Shown here: piece by piece, positions 1 to 5,688 of the stretch | Layout: each line of letters begins with the position of its first letter | How positions within the stretch are numbered: position 1 is the first letter of the stretch | From: Gelria sp. | GTDB lineage: Bacteria > Bacillota > Syntrophomonadia > Syntrophomonadales > Syntrophomonadaceae | Length of the DNA stretch: 7,586 bases | Assembly (NCBI GenBank): GCA_012839665.1 | Contig: DUMX01000254.1 | Location: 1-7,586, forward strand | Reading direction: 5' to 3' | Program-made: the position numbers and the translations under genes | Notes under the pieces: generated by a model | The model's database searches: none | What the model was told of the DNA's origin: nothing | The model's input: the letters and a program-made list of their open reading frames with translations, nothing else

Positions 1-17
1 GAAATACTCCGTATTTC
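1..17. repeat. Perfect 7-bp inverted repeat (hairpin) at the left edge
   Basis: GAAATAC and GTATTTC are perfect reverse complements around a 3-nt TCC loop. On the plus strand a T-rich tract (TCTTTATTTT) follows, so it could be a weak terminator for a plus-strand gene lying left of the window. On the minus strand it lies about 80 nt past the stop of the YihY-family gene and could end that transcript. The window edge cuts off its left context, so the role is undecided. Confidence 0.4.
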
Positions 18-33
18 TCTTTATTTTGACCTT

Positions 34-78
34 AAATAAGTCCGCGTAGTTCCAAATGATTCCGCGGTTTCCGCGTCT
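34..78 (-). repeat. Degenerate ~10-bp-periodic repeat, copy A (ACGCGGA units)
   Basis: On the plus strand TCCGCG occurs at 41-46, 61-66 and 70-75, with a TCC remnant at 51-53, giving a period near 10 bp. Read on the minus strand it starts AGACGCGGAA, 18 nt past the stop codon of the YihY-family gene. It aligns without gaps over 45 nt (27 identities by my hand count) with the element at 7286-7330, which sits at nearly the same distance past the fixX stop. I infer that the two belong to one dispersed family. Function is unknown. Confidence 0.5.
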
Positions 79-96
79 AATTATTCATTCAAATCA

Positions 97-927
97 TTAT
101 TTATTACCCTTTGCTTTTTTGTAGAAGGAGAGGGTGGCGTTGATTTCGCCCCCGATAAGAATTACCATGCTGCTTAAATACAACCAGACGAGTAGAATCA
201 TAATACCACCAATGCTGCCATAAGTGCGGGTAAAGTTAGCAAATTGATTGACATAGAATGAAAAGGCCCAGGAGGTAATCACCCAACCCAGGCTAGAAAA
301 AATTGCTCCCGGAATAGTTTCCCGGAAACGGATTTTTTTATTGGGAGCATAACGATAAAAAAACATAAAAACTACCAACATTACTCCCAGCGGCAGCAGA
401 AAACGGTAAAGTTGCCAGCTTTTCAAAAAAAGTTCGCTATAACCCAGGTAGATAATCAGGATTTCCCCTAGCAGTTTTCCCAACACCAGAAGACCAAAAG
501 CCAGGATTATTACCAGTGCCAGGCCGATGGTAAAGATTATGGCCATTCCTCGTACTTTCCAAAAAGGGCGGGTTTCGCTCTCGTTATAAGCTTTATTGAT
601 ACCGCGGATAATTGCATTAATACCATTGGAAGCAGCCCAGATGGTGAAAAGTGCGCCCAGCGATAACATGGTCTGGCGACTGGAACCAAGTGTCTGACGT
701 AGTACCTCTATAACCACCTTATAGGTCTCAGCGGGCACAAACCGGGACAGGCCAGTTAAGGCCTCTTGGCTGGCAAAGGGAGTATAGCTTAAAAGGGTTA
801 AGAGAAAGATAAGGAAAGGGAAGAAGGCCAAGATCAGGTAATAGGTCAGCTGAGCTCCCAGAGCCGGAACCTCGTGCTCCTGGAACCTTTGGTAGAAGTC
901 TTTTAATATCTCATAGTTTTTATTCAT
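97..927 (-). CDS. YihY/BrkB (UPF0761) family multi-pass inner-membrane protein
   Basis: Integral membrane protein of unknown molecular function. The family was once wrongly called ribonuclease BN and is often labelled virulence factor BrkB. Hydrophobic segments lie at about residues 27-48, 87-105, 128-155, 174-193, 206-228 and 240-262 of the 276-residue product. Family-typical blocks are visible: PALGAQLTYYLILAFFPFL near the N-terminus, NGINAIIRGINKAYN before the third segment, and YGSIGG followed by LVWLYLSSMVILIGGEINA at the C-terminus. I chose ATG at 927 because GGAGG (934-938) lies 6 nt upstream. An in-frame ATG at 972 would add 15 basic residues but has no comparable site. The gene is transcribed away from the molybdenum-storage-like pair and shares no evident pathway with it. 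Its length is normal for the family and nothing looks broken. Confidence 0.9.
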   Translation of the reverse strand: MNKNYEILKDFYQRFQEHEVPALGAQLTYYLILAFFPFLIFLLTLLSYTPFASQEALTGLSRFVPAETYKVVIEVLRQTLGSSRQTMLSLGALFTIWAASNGINAIIRGINKAYNESETRPFWKVRGMAIIFTIGLALVIILAFGLLVLGKLLGEILIIYLGYSELFLKSWQLYRFLLPLGVMLVVFMFFYRYAPNKKIRFRETIPGAIFSSLGWVITSWAFSFYVNQFANFTRTYGSIGGIMILLVWLYLSSMVILIGGEINATLSFYKKAKGNK

Positions 928-933
928 CCGGTA

Positions 934-938
934 CCTCC
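934..938 (-). promoter_or_regulatory. Ribosome binding site that fixes the YihY-family start
   Basis: On the minus strand GGCGGAGGTACCGGATG places GGAGG 6 nt before the ATG at 927. This favours a 276-residue protein over the 291-residue reading that starts at 972. Confidence 0.8.
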
Positions 939-991
939 GCCAATGTCTCAGCCTTAATAAATATGTTTCCAAAGGGGTTATTGACTCCCTG

Positions 992-1084
992 TTATTCGCT
1001 AATTACCTCATCATTTCCTTTTTTTACTCATTTTACCCTCCTTTTCACCAGGGAAACATTTCCCCCCTATTCCGCTAATTAACC
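992..1084. repeat. Direct-repeat pair and palindrome upstream of the YihY-family gene
   Basis: TTATTCGCTAATTACC (992-1007) recurs as CTATTCCGCTAATTAACC (1067-1084), differing mainly by two single-base insertions and separated by about 75 bp. Between them GGGAAACATTTCCC (1051-1064) is a perfect inverted repeat with 6-bp arms and a CA centre. All lie on the promoter side of the minus-strand gene, so they could be regulator sites. I found no convincing sigma-70 promoter on the minus strand. Confidence 0.4.
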
Positions 1085-1166
1085 GTTCATGTTTGCTAAG
1101 CGCACACGCAACCACTGCCTCACCACTCATGCCTCACTCTAAACAGTTAGTCAAGCTCATAGATTC

Positions 1167-1189
1167 GAAGTTATTTACTCGATAACTTC
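1167..1189. repeat. Perfect 8-bp inverted repeat in the divergent intergenic region
   Basis: GAAGTTAT (1167-1174) and ATAACTTC (1182-1189) are perfect reverse complements around a 7-nt spacer. No T-run follows on either side, so an intrinsic terminator is unlikely. It lies about 120 bp upstream of the -10 box of the small-protein operon and could be an operator for either divergent unit. The rest of 973-1300 is AT-rich with no gene that I can support. Confidence 0.4.
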
Positions 1190-1305
1190 ATTATTAACGC
1201 CTATTTCCGCATTAATTTTGTATTAGATTTATTATAATTTCAAATACTTATGTATATAACAATTTTTTCAAGTCTAGCTTGTAGTTATTTTAAAAAAATA
1301 TAGTA

Positions 1306-1311
1306 TATAAT
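1306..1311 (+). promoter_or_regulatory. Putative -10 box (TATAAT) for the small-protein/MosB-like operon
   Basis: A perfect TATAAT lies 34 nt before the ATG at 1345, in very AT-rich DNA with runs of A and T upstream. No good -35 sits 16-18 nt upstream: AGTTAT at 1283-1288 is the 17-nt option and TTGTAG at 1279-1284 would need a 21-nt spacer. The promoter may therefore depend on an activator or on upstream A/T elements. The implied 5' leader is short, about 25 nt. Confidence 0.5.
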
Positions 1312-1344
1312 CTATATATATGCCGAAAGGAGTTGAGGAAAAAG

Positions 1345-1560
1345 ATGGGGAATGCCAAAATATTTGTTAGAGAGAGACGCAAAGTTTCCGAAGGTGAGAA
1401 AAAGCCACGTTATTCTATAGTTGGTGTAGCAGGAACTGATTTAAAAATTTATGCTAAACATATTAGAAAGGCGGAAATTGACCAAATTGCTGCTACCCTG
1501 GGAGCAGAGATTGTATTCCTGAATGCTGGCAAGGAAGCTGAAGTCGAGGTGGACGACTAG
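1345..1560 (+). CDS. Unrecognised 71-residue protein encoded upstream of a molybdenum-storage-like protein
   Basis: I do not recognise this family. The protein has a basic N-terminal third (KIFVRERRKV, then EKKPRYS), a strand-like YSIVGVAG, a likely helix at about residues 36-52 (IYAKHIRKAEIDQIAATLG), a strand AEIVFL and an acidic tail (EAEVEVDD). This suggests a small soluble alpha/beta domain with no signal peptide, membrane segment or cysteine cluster. I chose ATG at 1345 because GAGG at 1335-1338 lies 6 nt upstream. A TTG at 1333 abuts AAAGGAG and leaves no spacing. It ends 20 nt before the MosB-like gene and shares its promoter and terminator, so co-expression is likely. A role as partner, loading factor or regulator of that protein is inference only. 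Confidence 0.8.
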   Translation: MGNAKIFVRERRKVSEGEKKPRYSIVGVAGTDLKIYAKHIRKAEIDQIAATLGAEIVFLNAGKEAEVEVDD

Positions 1561-1580
1561 AAAGGTAGGATTTTTAGGTA

Positions 1581-2414
1581 ATGGCTCTTATTCGCGAAAG
1601 AGACAGCAAGCGCCTGCACATAAAAAGTAAACTCATGGGAGAATCCCTGGTAAGTAAGAGTTTTATCCAAAGCTTGGAGTATAGCGAGCAGTTCCGGGCT
1701 CTACCGGATGTTAACGTACTTAAAATCGGGGGTCAGAGTATTACTGATATGGGCGCCACTGCTGTACTGCCGGTACTACAAGAAATCGTTGACAATGCTG
1801 GTCAGCATAAAATGATTATTTCTACCGGCGGAGGAACCCGTTCCCGCCATGTATATGCTATTGCCATGGAATTGGGTATGCCCACCGGAGTTATATCTAA
1901 GCTGGGGCAGAGTGTATCTGAACAAAATGCTCTGATGATATCAACTCTGCTGATGCCCCATGGCGGTATCAAAGTAGGACACGATGATATCCCCAAGCTG
2001 GCTGCCTATTTTAGGCAGGGCTGCATCCCAGTCATTCATGGTATGCCACCTTATGGTTATTGGGAGCATTTGCCTGAGGAAGGACGTCTGCCTCCTAATC
2101 GTACCGATGTAGGAGCGTATCTCCTGGCTGAAGTAATCGGGGCCAGGCACTGTATATTTGTTAAGGATGAAGATGGGCTGTATACGGATAATCCCAAGGT
2201 TAACCCGGAGGCCGAATTTATTCCTCGTATAGGAGCCCGTGAACTTATTGAAAAAGACCTGGATGACCTGATAATAGAGCGTACGGTACTGGATATGATT
2301 ACCCGTTCTCATAATGTAAATGAGGTACAGATAATCAATGGTCTTAAACCAGGAAATATTACCCGCGCTTTAAAGGGGGAGCATGTGGGAACCGTAATAT
2401 TTAAGGATGCTTAA
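1581..2414 (+). CDS. Molybdenum storage protein subunit-like (MosB-like) amino-acid-kinase-fold protein
   Basis: Probably a cytoplasmic, nucleotide-binding oxyanion-storage protein. Azotobacter MoSto uses ATP to pack polymolybdate clusters inside an alpha3beta3 cage. Visible features of the amino-acid-kinase fold are VLKIGGQS (residues 46-53, phosphate-binding Lys48), STGGGTRSRH (81-90), FVKDEDGLYTDNPK (193-206) and the C-terminal NGLKPGNITRALKGEHVGTVI region (253-273). MPPYGYW (155-161) and PPNRTDVGAYLLAE (171-184) match MosB as I recall it. Histidines at 127, 134, 153 and 163 cluster where MoSto binds metal. The length, 277, equals MoSto subunits (about 270-276); UMP kinases are about 240 and lack this N-terminal extension. 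Only one subunit gene is present, so the assembly may be homomeric. Mo versus W specificity cannot be read from the sequence. The ribosome binding site is modest: GGTAGGA ends 10 nt before the ATG. Confidence 0.8.
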   Translation: MALIRERDSKRLHIKSKLMGESLVSKSFIQSLEYSEQFRALPDVNVLKIGGQSITDMGATAVLPVLQEIVDNAGQHKMIISTGGGTRSRHVYAIAMELGMPTGVISKLGQSVSEQNALMISTLLMPHGGIKVGHDDIPKLAAYFRQGCIPVIHGMPPYGYWEHLPEEGRLPPNRTDVGAYLLAEVIGARHCIFVKDEDGLYTDNPKVNPEAEFIPRIGARELIEKDLDDLIIERTVLDMITRSHNVNEVQIINGLKPGNITRALKGEHVGTVIFKDA

Positions 2415-2454
2415 TATGCCTCCCCACCTTAAGATTTATGTACGTGTGGCCTTA

Positions 2455-2485
2455 AAAAAAGAGTCCTGTAGTGGGGCTCTTTTTT
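2455..2485 (+). terminator. Rho-independent terminator of the MosB-like operon
   Basis: Stem GAGTCC (2461-2466) pairs with GGGCTC (2474-2479), with one G-U, around a 7-nt loop. It is flanked by six A before (2455-2460) and six T after (2480-2485), which extend the stem and give the U-tract. It starts about 40 nt after the MosB-like stop. The A-tract could also let it work on the opposite strand. Confidence 0.88.
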
Positions 2486-2510
2486 ATTAACATAGACAGG
2501 GGTACCCAAG

Positions 2511-2625
2511 TTGTGTGACAATTAACTCAGTAATAAAAATATATTATAGGAGGAGCGAGGCAAATGTAATTGGTTTTATAAAATACATTCACAAACCTTT
2601 CTCTATTTTCTGATAATTGACACAA
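2511..2625. repeat. Inverted pair of TTGTGT..CAATTA sequences upstream of the acyl-CoA dehydrogenase gene
   Basis: TTGTGTGACAATTA (2511-2524) recurs in inverse orientation as TAATTGACACAA (2614-2625), whose reverse complement is TTGTGTCAATTA. The two differ by a 2-nt insertion. The right copy overlaps the putative -35 box TTGACA, which fits a repressor or looping site for the operon. The regulator is unknown. TTGTnnnACAA in the left copy is itself a small palindrome. Confidence 0.35.
2548..2569 (+). other. Strong Shine-Dalgarno followed by a start-stop (ATG TAA)
   Basis: AGGAGGAG at 2548-2555 is followed by ATG at 2564-2566 and at once by TAA at 2567-2569. AT-rich sequence just upstream (around 2540-2547) could serve as a -10. 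This may be a relic of a gene start, a minimal start-stop element that stalls ribosomes in the leader, or chance. There is no longer reading frame in the 311-nt gap. Confidence 0.4.
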
Positions 2626-2646
2626 TATAGCTGCATTAGTTAAGAT
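2617..2646 (+). promoter_or_regulatory. Putative sigma-70-type promoter for the acd-fixABCX operon
   Basis: A perfect -35 TTGACA (2617-2622) is followed after 18 nt by TAAGAT (2641-2646), which matches 4 of 6 bases of the -10 consensus. The predicted start near 2653 leaves a leader of about 70 nt before the acyl-CoA dehydrogenase ATG. The -35 overlaps one arm of an inverted sequence pair, so repression at this site is plausible. Confidence 0.5.
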
Positions 2647-2725
2647 TAAAAAAAGTATTTGTGATAATCTGCACTTTAATGTAAATGTTGTCTATTTATA
2701 AACCACCGAGAAAGGAGTCGAGCAC

Positions 2726-3868
2726 ATGGATTTTAAGCTGACCGAAGAACAAGAACTAATTCGTGCCAACATGAGGGAGTTTTGCGAGAAGTATGTGGAT
2801 CCTGTTGCTGTTGAAATTGATGAGAACAGCCGTTATCCTGCTGAAATCATTGCCAAGCTGGCCGAGATGGACTGGATGGGCATGCCTTATCCGCAGGAAT
2901 ATGGTGGCGCCGGACTTAATTATTTGACTTATACTATGGTGATTGAAGAACTTTCTCGTTCCTGTGCGGCTACAGGCTTTACACTCTCCTGTCATATCGG
3001 TCTTGCCAGCGGTCCTATCTATAATTTTGGCAATGAAGAACAAAAACAAAAATATCTTACCCCTTTATGCCAAGGTGAACATATCGGGGCTTTTGCCCTG
3101 ACCGAGCCAGGTGCAGGTACCGATGTAGGGGCAGGAAGTACTACCGCAGTTCTCGATGGTGATGAATATATTTTAAATGGAACGAAAACCTTTACCTCCA
3201 ACGGCCCTGTCGCTGATACCTTTGTTGTTTTTGCCATTACTGATAAAACCCAGAGTGCGGCCAGAGGCATGAGTGCCTTTATTGTTCCGAAAGATGCACC
3301 GGGATTTAAGGTGGGCGAACATTTTTACAAAATGGGTATCAGGGCTTCACAGACCTCGGAGATTATCCTTAATGATTGCCGGATTCCTAAGGAAAACCTC
3401 CTGGGTAAAGAAGGCCAGGGCTTCAGGATTGCCATGCAAACCCTTGATAATGGTAGAATAGGGGTTGCTGCCCAGGCTATCGGTATAGCCCAGGCGGCTC
3501 TGGATGAATCGATTAGCTATAGCAAGGAAAGAATTCAGTTTGGCAAACCTATTTCTAAGAATCAGGCTATACAATGGATGTTAGCTGATATGGCTACTGA
3601 TATTGCCGCAGCCCGGTTCCTTACCTATAATGCTGCTTACCTGAAGGACCAGGGATTACCTTATACTAAAGACGCTTCTATGGCAAAACTCTTTGCTGCC
3701 GAAATGGCCAGTCGTCATGCTTCAAAAGCAGTGCAAATTCATGGTGGTTATGGATATATTAAAGGCTTTAAGGTGGAGCGCTTGATGCGTGATGCCAAAA
3801 TAACTGAGATTTACGAGGGTACTTCGGAAGCTCAGCGAATGGTAATTGCTGCAAATCTTTTACGTTAA
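2726..3868 (+). CDS. Acyl-CoA dehydrogenase (short-chain/butyryl-CoA dehydrogenase type)
   Basis: FAD enzyme that oxidises an acyl-CoA to the trans-2-enoyl-CoA and passes electrons to an electron-transferring flavoprotein. The 380-residue length is normal for the SCAD/Bcd group. Family signature 1 appears as ALTEPGAGTDVG (124-135) and signature 2 as QIHGGYGYIKG with RLMRDAK (337-358). The catalytic base is Glu364 in EIYEGTSEAQR, the position used by short- and medium-chain enzymes rather than by isovaleryl- or long-chain ones. No signal peptide or membrane anchor is seen. AAAGGAG (2711-2717) lies 8 nt before the ATG. It leads the operon with fixABCX, so FixAB is the likely electron partner. 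The substrate is not certain: butyryl-CoA fits the motifs, but a carnitine-type reductase such as CaiA belongs to the same superfamily and is linked to fix genes in enteric bacteria. Confidence 0.92.
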   Translation: MDFKLTEEQELIRANMREFCEKYVDPVAVEIDENSRYPAEIIAKLAEMDWMGMPYPQEYGGAGLNYLTYTMVIEELSRSCAATGFTLSCHIGLASGPIYNFGNEEQKQKYLTPLCQGEHIGAFALTEPGAGTDVGAGSTTAVLDGDEYILNGTKTFTSNGPVADTFVVFAITDKTQSAARGMSAFIVPKDAPGFKVGEHFYKMGIRASQTSEIILNDCRIPKENLLGKEGQGFRIAMQTLDNGRIGVAAQAIGIAQAALDESISYSKERIQFGKPISKNQAIQWMLADMATDIAAARFLTYNAAYLKDQGLPYTKDASMAKLFAAEMASRHASKAVQIHGGYGYIKGFKVERLMRDAKITEIYEGTSEAQRMVIAANLLR

Positions 3869-3929
3869 TAACACTACACCTTATCCTCTAGTTCCGAAAC
3901 TGGGTTTGTCTGTTTAGTACAAGTAAAGC

Positions 3930-3944
3930 GAGGTGTTTAAAATT
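3930..3944 (+). promoter_or_regulatory. Start-codon ambiguity of fixA: GTG overlapping GAGG, or ATT
   Basis: The only Shine-Dalgarno-like stretch, GAGGTG (3930-3935), overlaps the GTG at 3933 instead of preceding it. It lies 6 nt before ATT at 3942. Homologues begin one residue before the NIIACFK block, so the GTG start gives about five extra residues and the ATT start two. Either the GTG is used with poor spacing or a rare ATT start is used. Confidence 0.45.
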
Positions 3945-4706
3945 AGTCTTAATATAATTGCCTGCTTTAAATGGGTTGTAGACCATGAAGATATCAAGGT
4001 AAACCCGGAAACCAACGAATTGGTGCTGGACCGTGCCGGATATCGGATAAGTGATTATGATCGTTTCGCTATCGAAGAGGCAGTAGCCTTAAGTGAACAA
4101 TACGGTGGTAGCACTACAGCTGTAACGGTCGGTTTTCCGGCGGCAAAAAAGAGCTTAAAAGATGCTCTGGCCCGCGGACCGGAAAAGGCCATTTTTATTA
4201 ATGATCCTGCTTTTGCTAATCTGGAACCATCTCAAACTGCTGCTATACTGGCCCAATCTATTAATAACCAGGAATTTGATTTAATAATATGTGGTGAAGG
4301 TTCAGGCGATTTATATGCACAACAAGTTGGACCACGCCTGGCTGAACACCTTAATATCCCCTGTGCTAGTTTTGTCCGCAAAATTACCATCGAAGGGCGG
4401 GAGCTTATTGCTGAACGCAGGGTTGATGAAGGTATTGAAATAATATCTATGCCCTTACCTGCCCTGGTTACGGTATTACCAGAAATTAATAGTCCCCGGG
4501 TACCCGGGCTGAAAGATACTTTGGCTGCTTCTAAGAAGCCGGTAGTTGAGATTACTGGTAGCGATTTGGAGGAAACCGTCCCCTGTTTAGAGACGGTTGA
4601 AATTAAAGCAACTACTATGGAACGTAACTGCGAAAAATTTGATGCCAATGAAGATGATTTAAAACGGTTTGTGGAAGTGCTTTTACGAGCAGGTGTCATA
4701 GATTAA
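3933..4706 (+). CDS. fixA: FixA, electron-transfer flavoprotein beta subunit
   Basis: Beta subunit of the FixAB flavoprotein, which carries electrons between the acyl-CoA dehydrogenase and FixCX in the cytoplasm. The 257 residues start with NIIACFKWVVDHEDIKVN, the usual N-terminal strand. The nucleotide-binding segment ICGEGSGDLYAQQVGPRLAE (119-138) and the beta-subunit signature RRVDEGIEIISMPLPALVTV (162-181) follow, then INSPRVPGLKD (185-195). GSGDLYAQQVG resembles enteric (carnitine-type) FixA as I recall it. Classical bifurcating EtfB proteins usually have a CGxQxxDGDTAQVGP-like sequence there, so bifurcation should not be assumed. The gene lies 64 nt after the dehydrogenase, with no clear internal terminator or promoter, and 13 nt before fixB. 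The start codon is uncertain (GTG 3933 or ATT 3942). Confidence 0.9.
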   Translation: MFKISLNIIACFKWVVDHEDIKVNPETNELVLDRAGYRISDYDRFAIEEAVALSEQYGGSTTAVTVGFPAAKKSLKDALARGPEKAIFINDPAFANLEPSQTAAILAQSINNQEFDLIICGEGSGDLYAQQVGPRLAEHLNIPCASFVRKITIEGRELIAERRVDEGIEIISMPLPALVTVLPEINSPRVPGLKDTLAASKKPVVEITGSDLEETVPCLETVEIKATTMERNCEKFDANEDDLKRFVEVLLRAGVID

Positions 4707-4719
4707 AGGGGGTGGAATT

Positions 4720-5676
4720 ATGGCTGGAGTATGGGTTTTTGCTGAAAACTATGAACATGGTCTGGAACTTCTTCAAATTGGTAGAAGCCTGGCGGATAAA
4801 ACCGGAGTAGAGCTTACTGCTTTCGCCTGCGGTGACAAAGAGGTTGGTCAGCAATATATTTACTATGGAGCTCACCAAGTATTTATTTTGCCTCCGCTGG
4901 CAGAGGATCAGCCTTTGGAAACTTATGTACCGGCAATAGCAGAGGTTGCTCGCCAGGAAGATCCGGATATATTTTTATTTGCTGCTACTTTAAGAGGTAA
5001 GGAAATAGCAGCTCGTGTAGCTGCACGACTTAATACAGGATTATGTAGTGAATGTATTGAGCTAGATATTAAGGATAATAAGTTGGAAATGAAACGCGTA
5101 CTATACGGAGGGGCAGCCCTACAAACCATTATCTGTAAAACTCGCCCGCAAATGGCTACTATACCTGTGCATACTTTTACATCAGTTACAGATTTGGATA
5201 ACACCAGACAAGGAATAATTAAAGAATTTGACCCCATTAGCTCTACGCCAGTAAAAGTACGAGACAGACAACCACGGGCTCAAGAGTCAGGTGATATTAC
5301 CCGCTCCCGCGTACTCGTTTGTGTTGGACGTGGTGTAGAAAAAGAAGAAGATCTTAAACTGGCCCGGGAATTAGCTGAAATTCTGGGCGGTGACCTGGCC
5401 TGTACCCGCCCCATAGCCGAGGAGCTGCACTGGATGCCGCAGGAAACGTATATAGGCTTATCTGGGCAGACGGTAAAACCGGAGCTTTATATTGGTCTGG
5501 GAATTTCCGGGCAGATTCAGCATACTACTGGCATTCGCGATTCCCGGATTATATGTACAATAAATAAGGATGAAGATGCTCCCATATTTAAAATATCTGA
5601 TTATGGGATTGTAGGAGATTTGTATAAAGTAGTTCCTTTTCTCAGCCAGGAGTTAGCTCGGCTAAAGAAAAAATAG
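4720..5676 (+). CDS. fixB: FixB, electron-transfer flavoprotein alpha subunit
   Basis: Alpha subunit of FixAB, holding the electron-transferring FAD in its C-terminal domain. The N-terminal domain (about 1-190) includes ATLRGKEIAARVAARL (89-104) and CSECIELD. The C-terminal FAD domain (about 196-318) has GRGVEKEEDLKLARELAE (203-220), HWMPQETYIGLSGQTVKP (237-254), the alpha-subunit signature from LYIGLGISGQIQHTTG to INK (256-283) and APIFKISDYGIVGD (287-300). At 318 residues it has no N-terminal ferredoxin extension of the sort seen in some clostridial EtfA proteins. A strong AAAGGGGGTGG ribosome binding site overlaps the fixA stop region and precedes the ATG, suggesting translational coupling. 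HWMPQE and ISGQIQH resemble FixB-type rather than mitochondrial-type alpha subunits. Confidence 0.93.
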   Translation: MAGVWVFAENYEHGLELLQIGRSLADKTGVELTAFACGDKEVGQQYIYYGAHQVFILPPLAEDQPLETYVPAIAEVARQEDPDIFLFAATLRGKEIAARVAARLNTGLCSECIELDIKDNKLEMKRVLYGGAALQTIICKTRPQMATIPVHTFTSVTDLDNTRQGIIKEFDPISSTPVKVRDRQPRAQESGDITRSRVLVCVGRGVEKEEDLKLARELAEILGGDLACTRPIAEELHWMPQETYIGLSGQTVKPELYIGLGISGQIQHTTGIRDSRIICTINKDEDAPIFKISDYGIVGDLYKVVPFLSQELARLKKK

Positions 5677-5688
5677 GATGTGTATATT

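Noticed and set aside
34..78. CRISPR array
   Set aside because: The units are about 10 bp, degenerate and have no spacers of normal length. No cas gene is present.
97..927. Ribonuclease BN
   Set aside because: This is a historical misannotation of the YihY family. The protein is a multi-pass membrane protein with no metallo-hydrolase motif.
1167..1189. loxP-like recombination site
   Set aside because: The 8-bp arms resemble the outer halves of loxP, but their order is inverted, the inner arm bases and the 8-bp core are missing, and no recombinase is nearby.
1333..1344. TTG start for the small protein (four extra residues)
   Set aside because: AAAGGAG directly abuts the TTG and leaves no spacing, whereas ATG 1345 has GAGG six bases upstream.
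1941..2312. Minus-strand frame opposite the MosB-like gene, and similar long frames opposite acd, fixA, fixB and fixC
   Set aside because: They lie wholly inside convincing genes, have no good ribosome binding sites and encode no recognisable motifs.
1581..2414. UMP kinase (pyrH) or another ordinary amino-acid kinase
   Set aside because: The fold is shared, but the length, N-terminal extension, MPPY and PPxRTDxG blocks and the C-terminal tail fit the molybdenum storage subunits, and no pyrimidine or ribosome-recycling neighbour is present.
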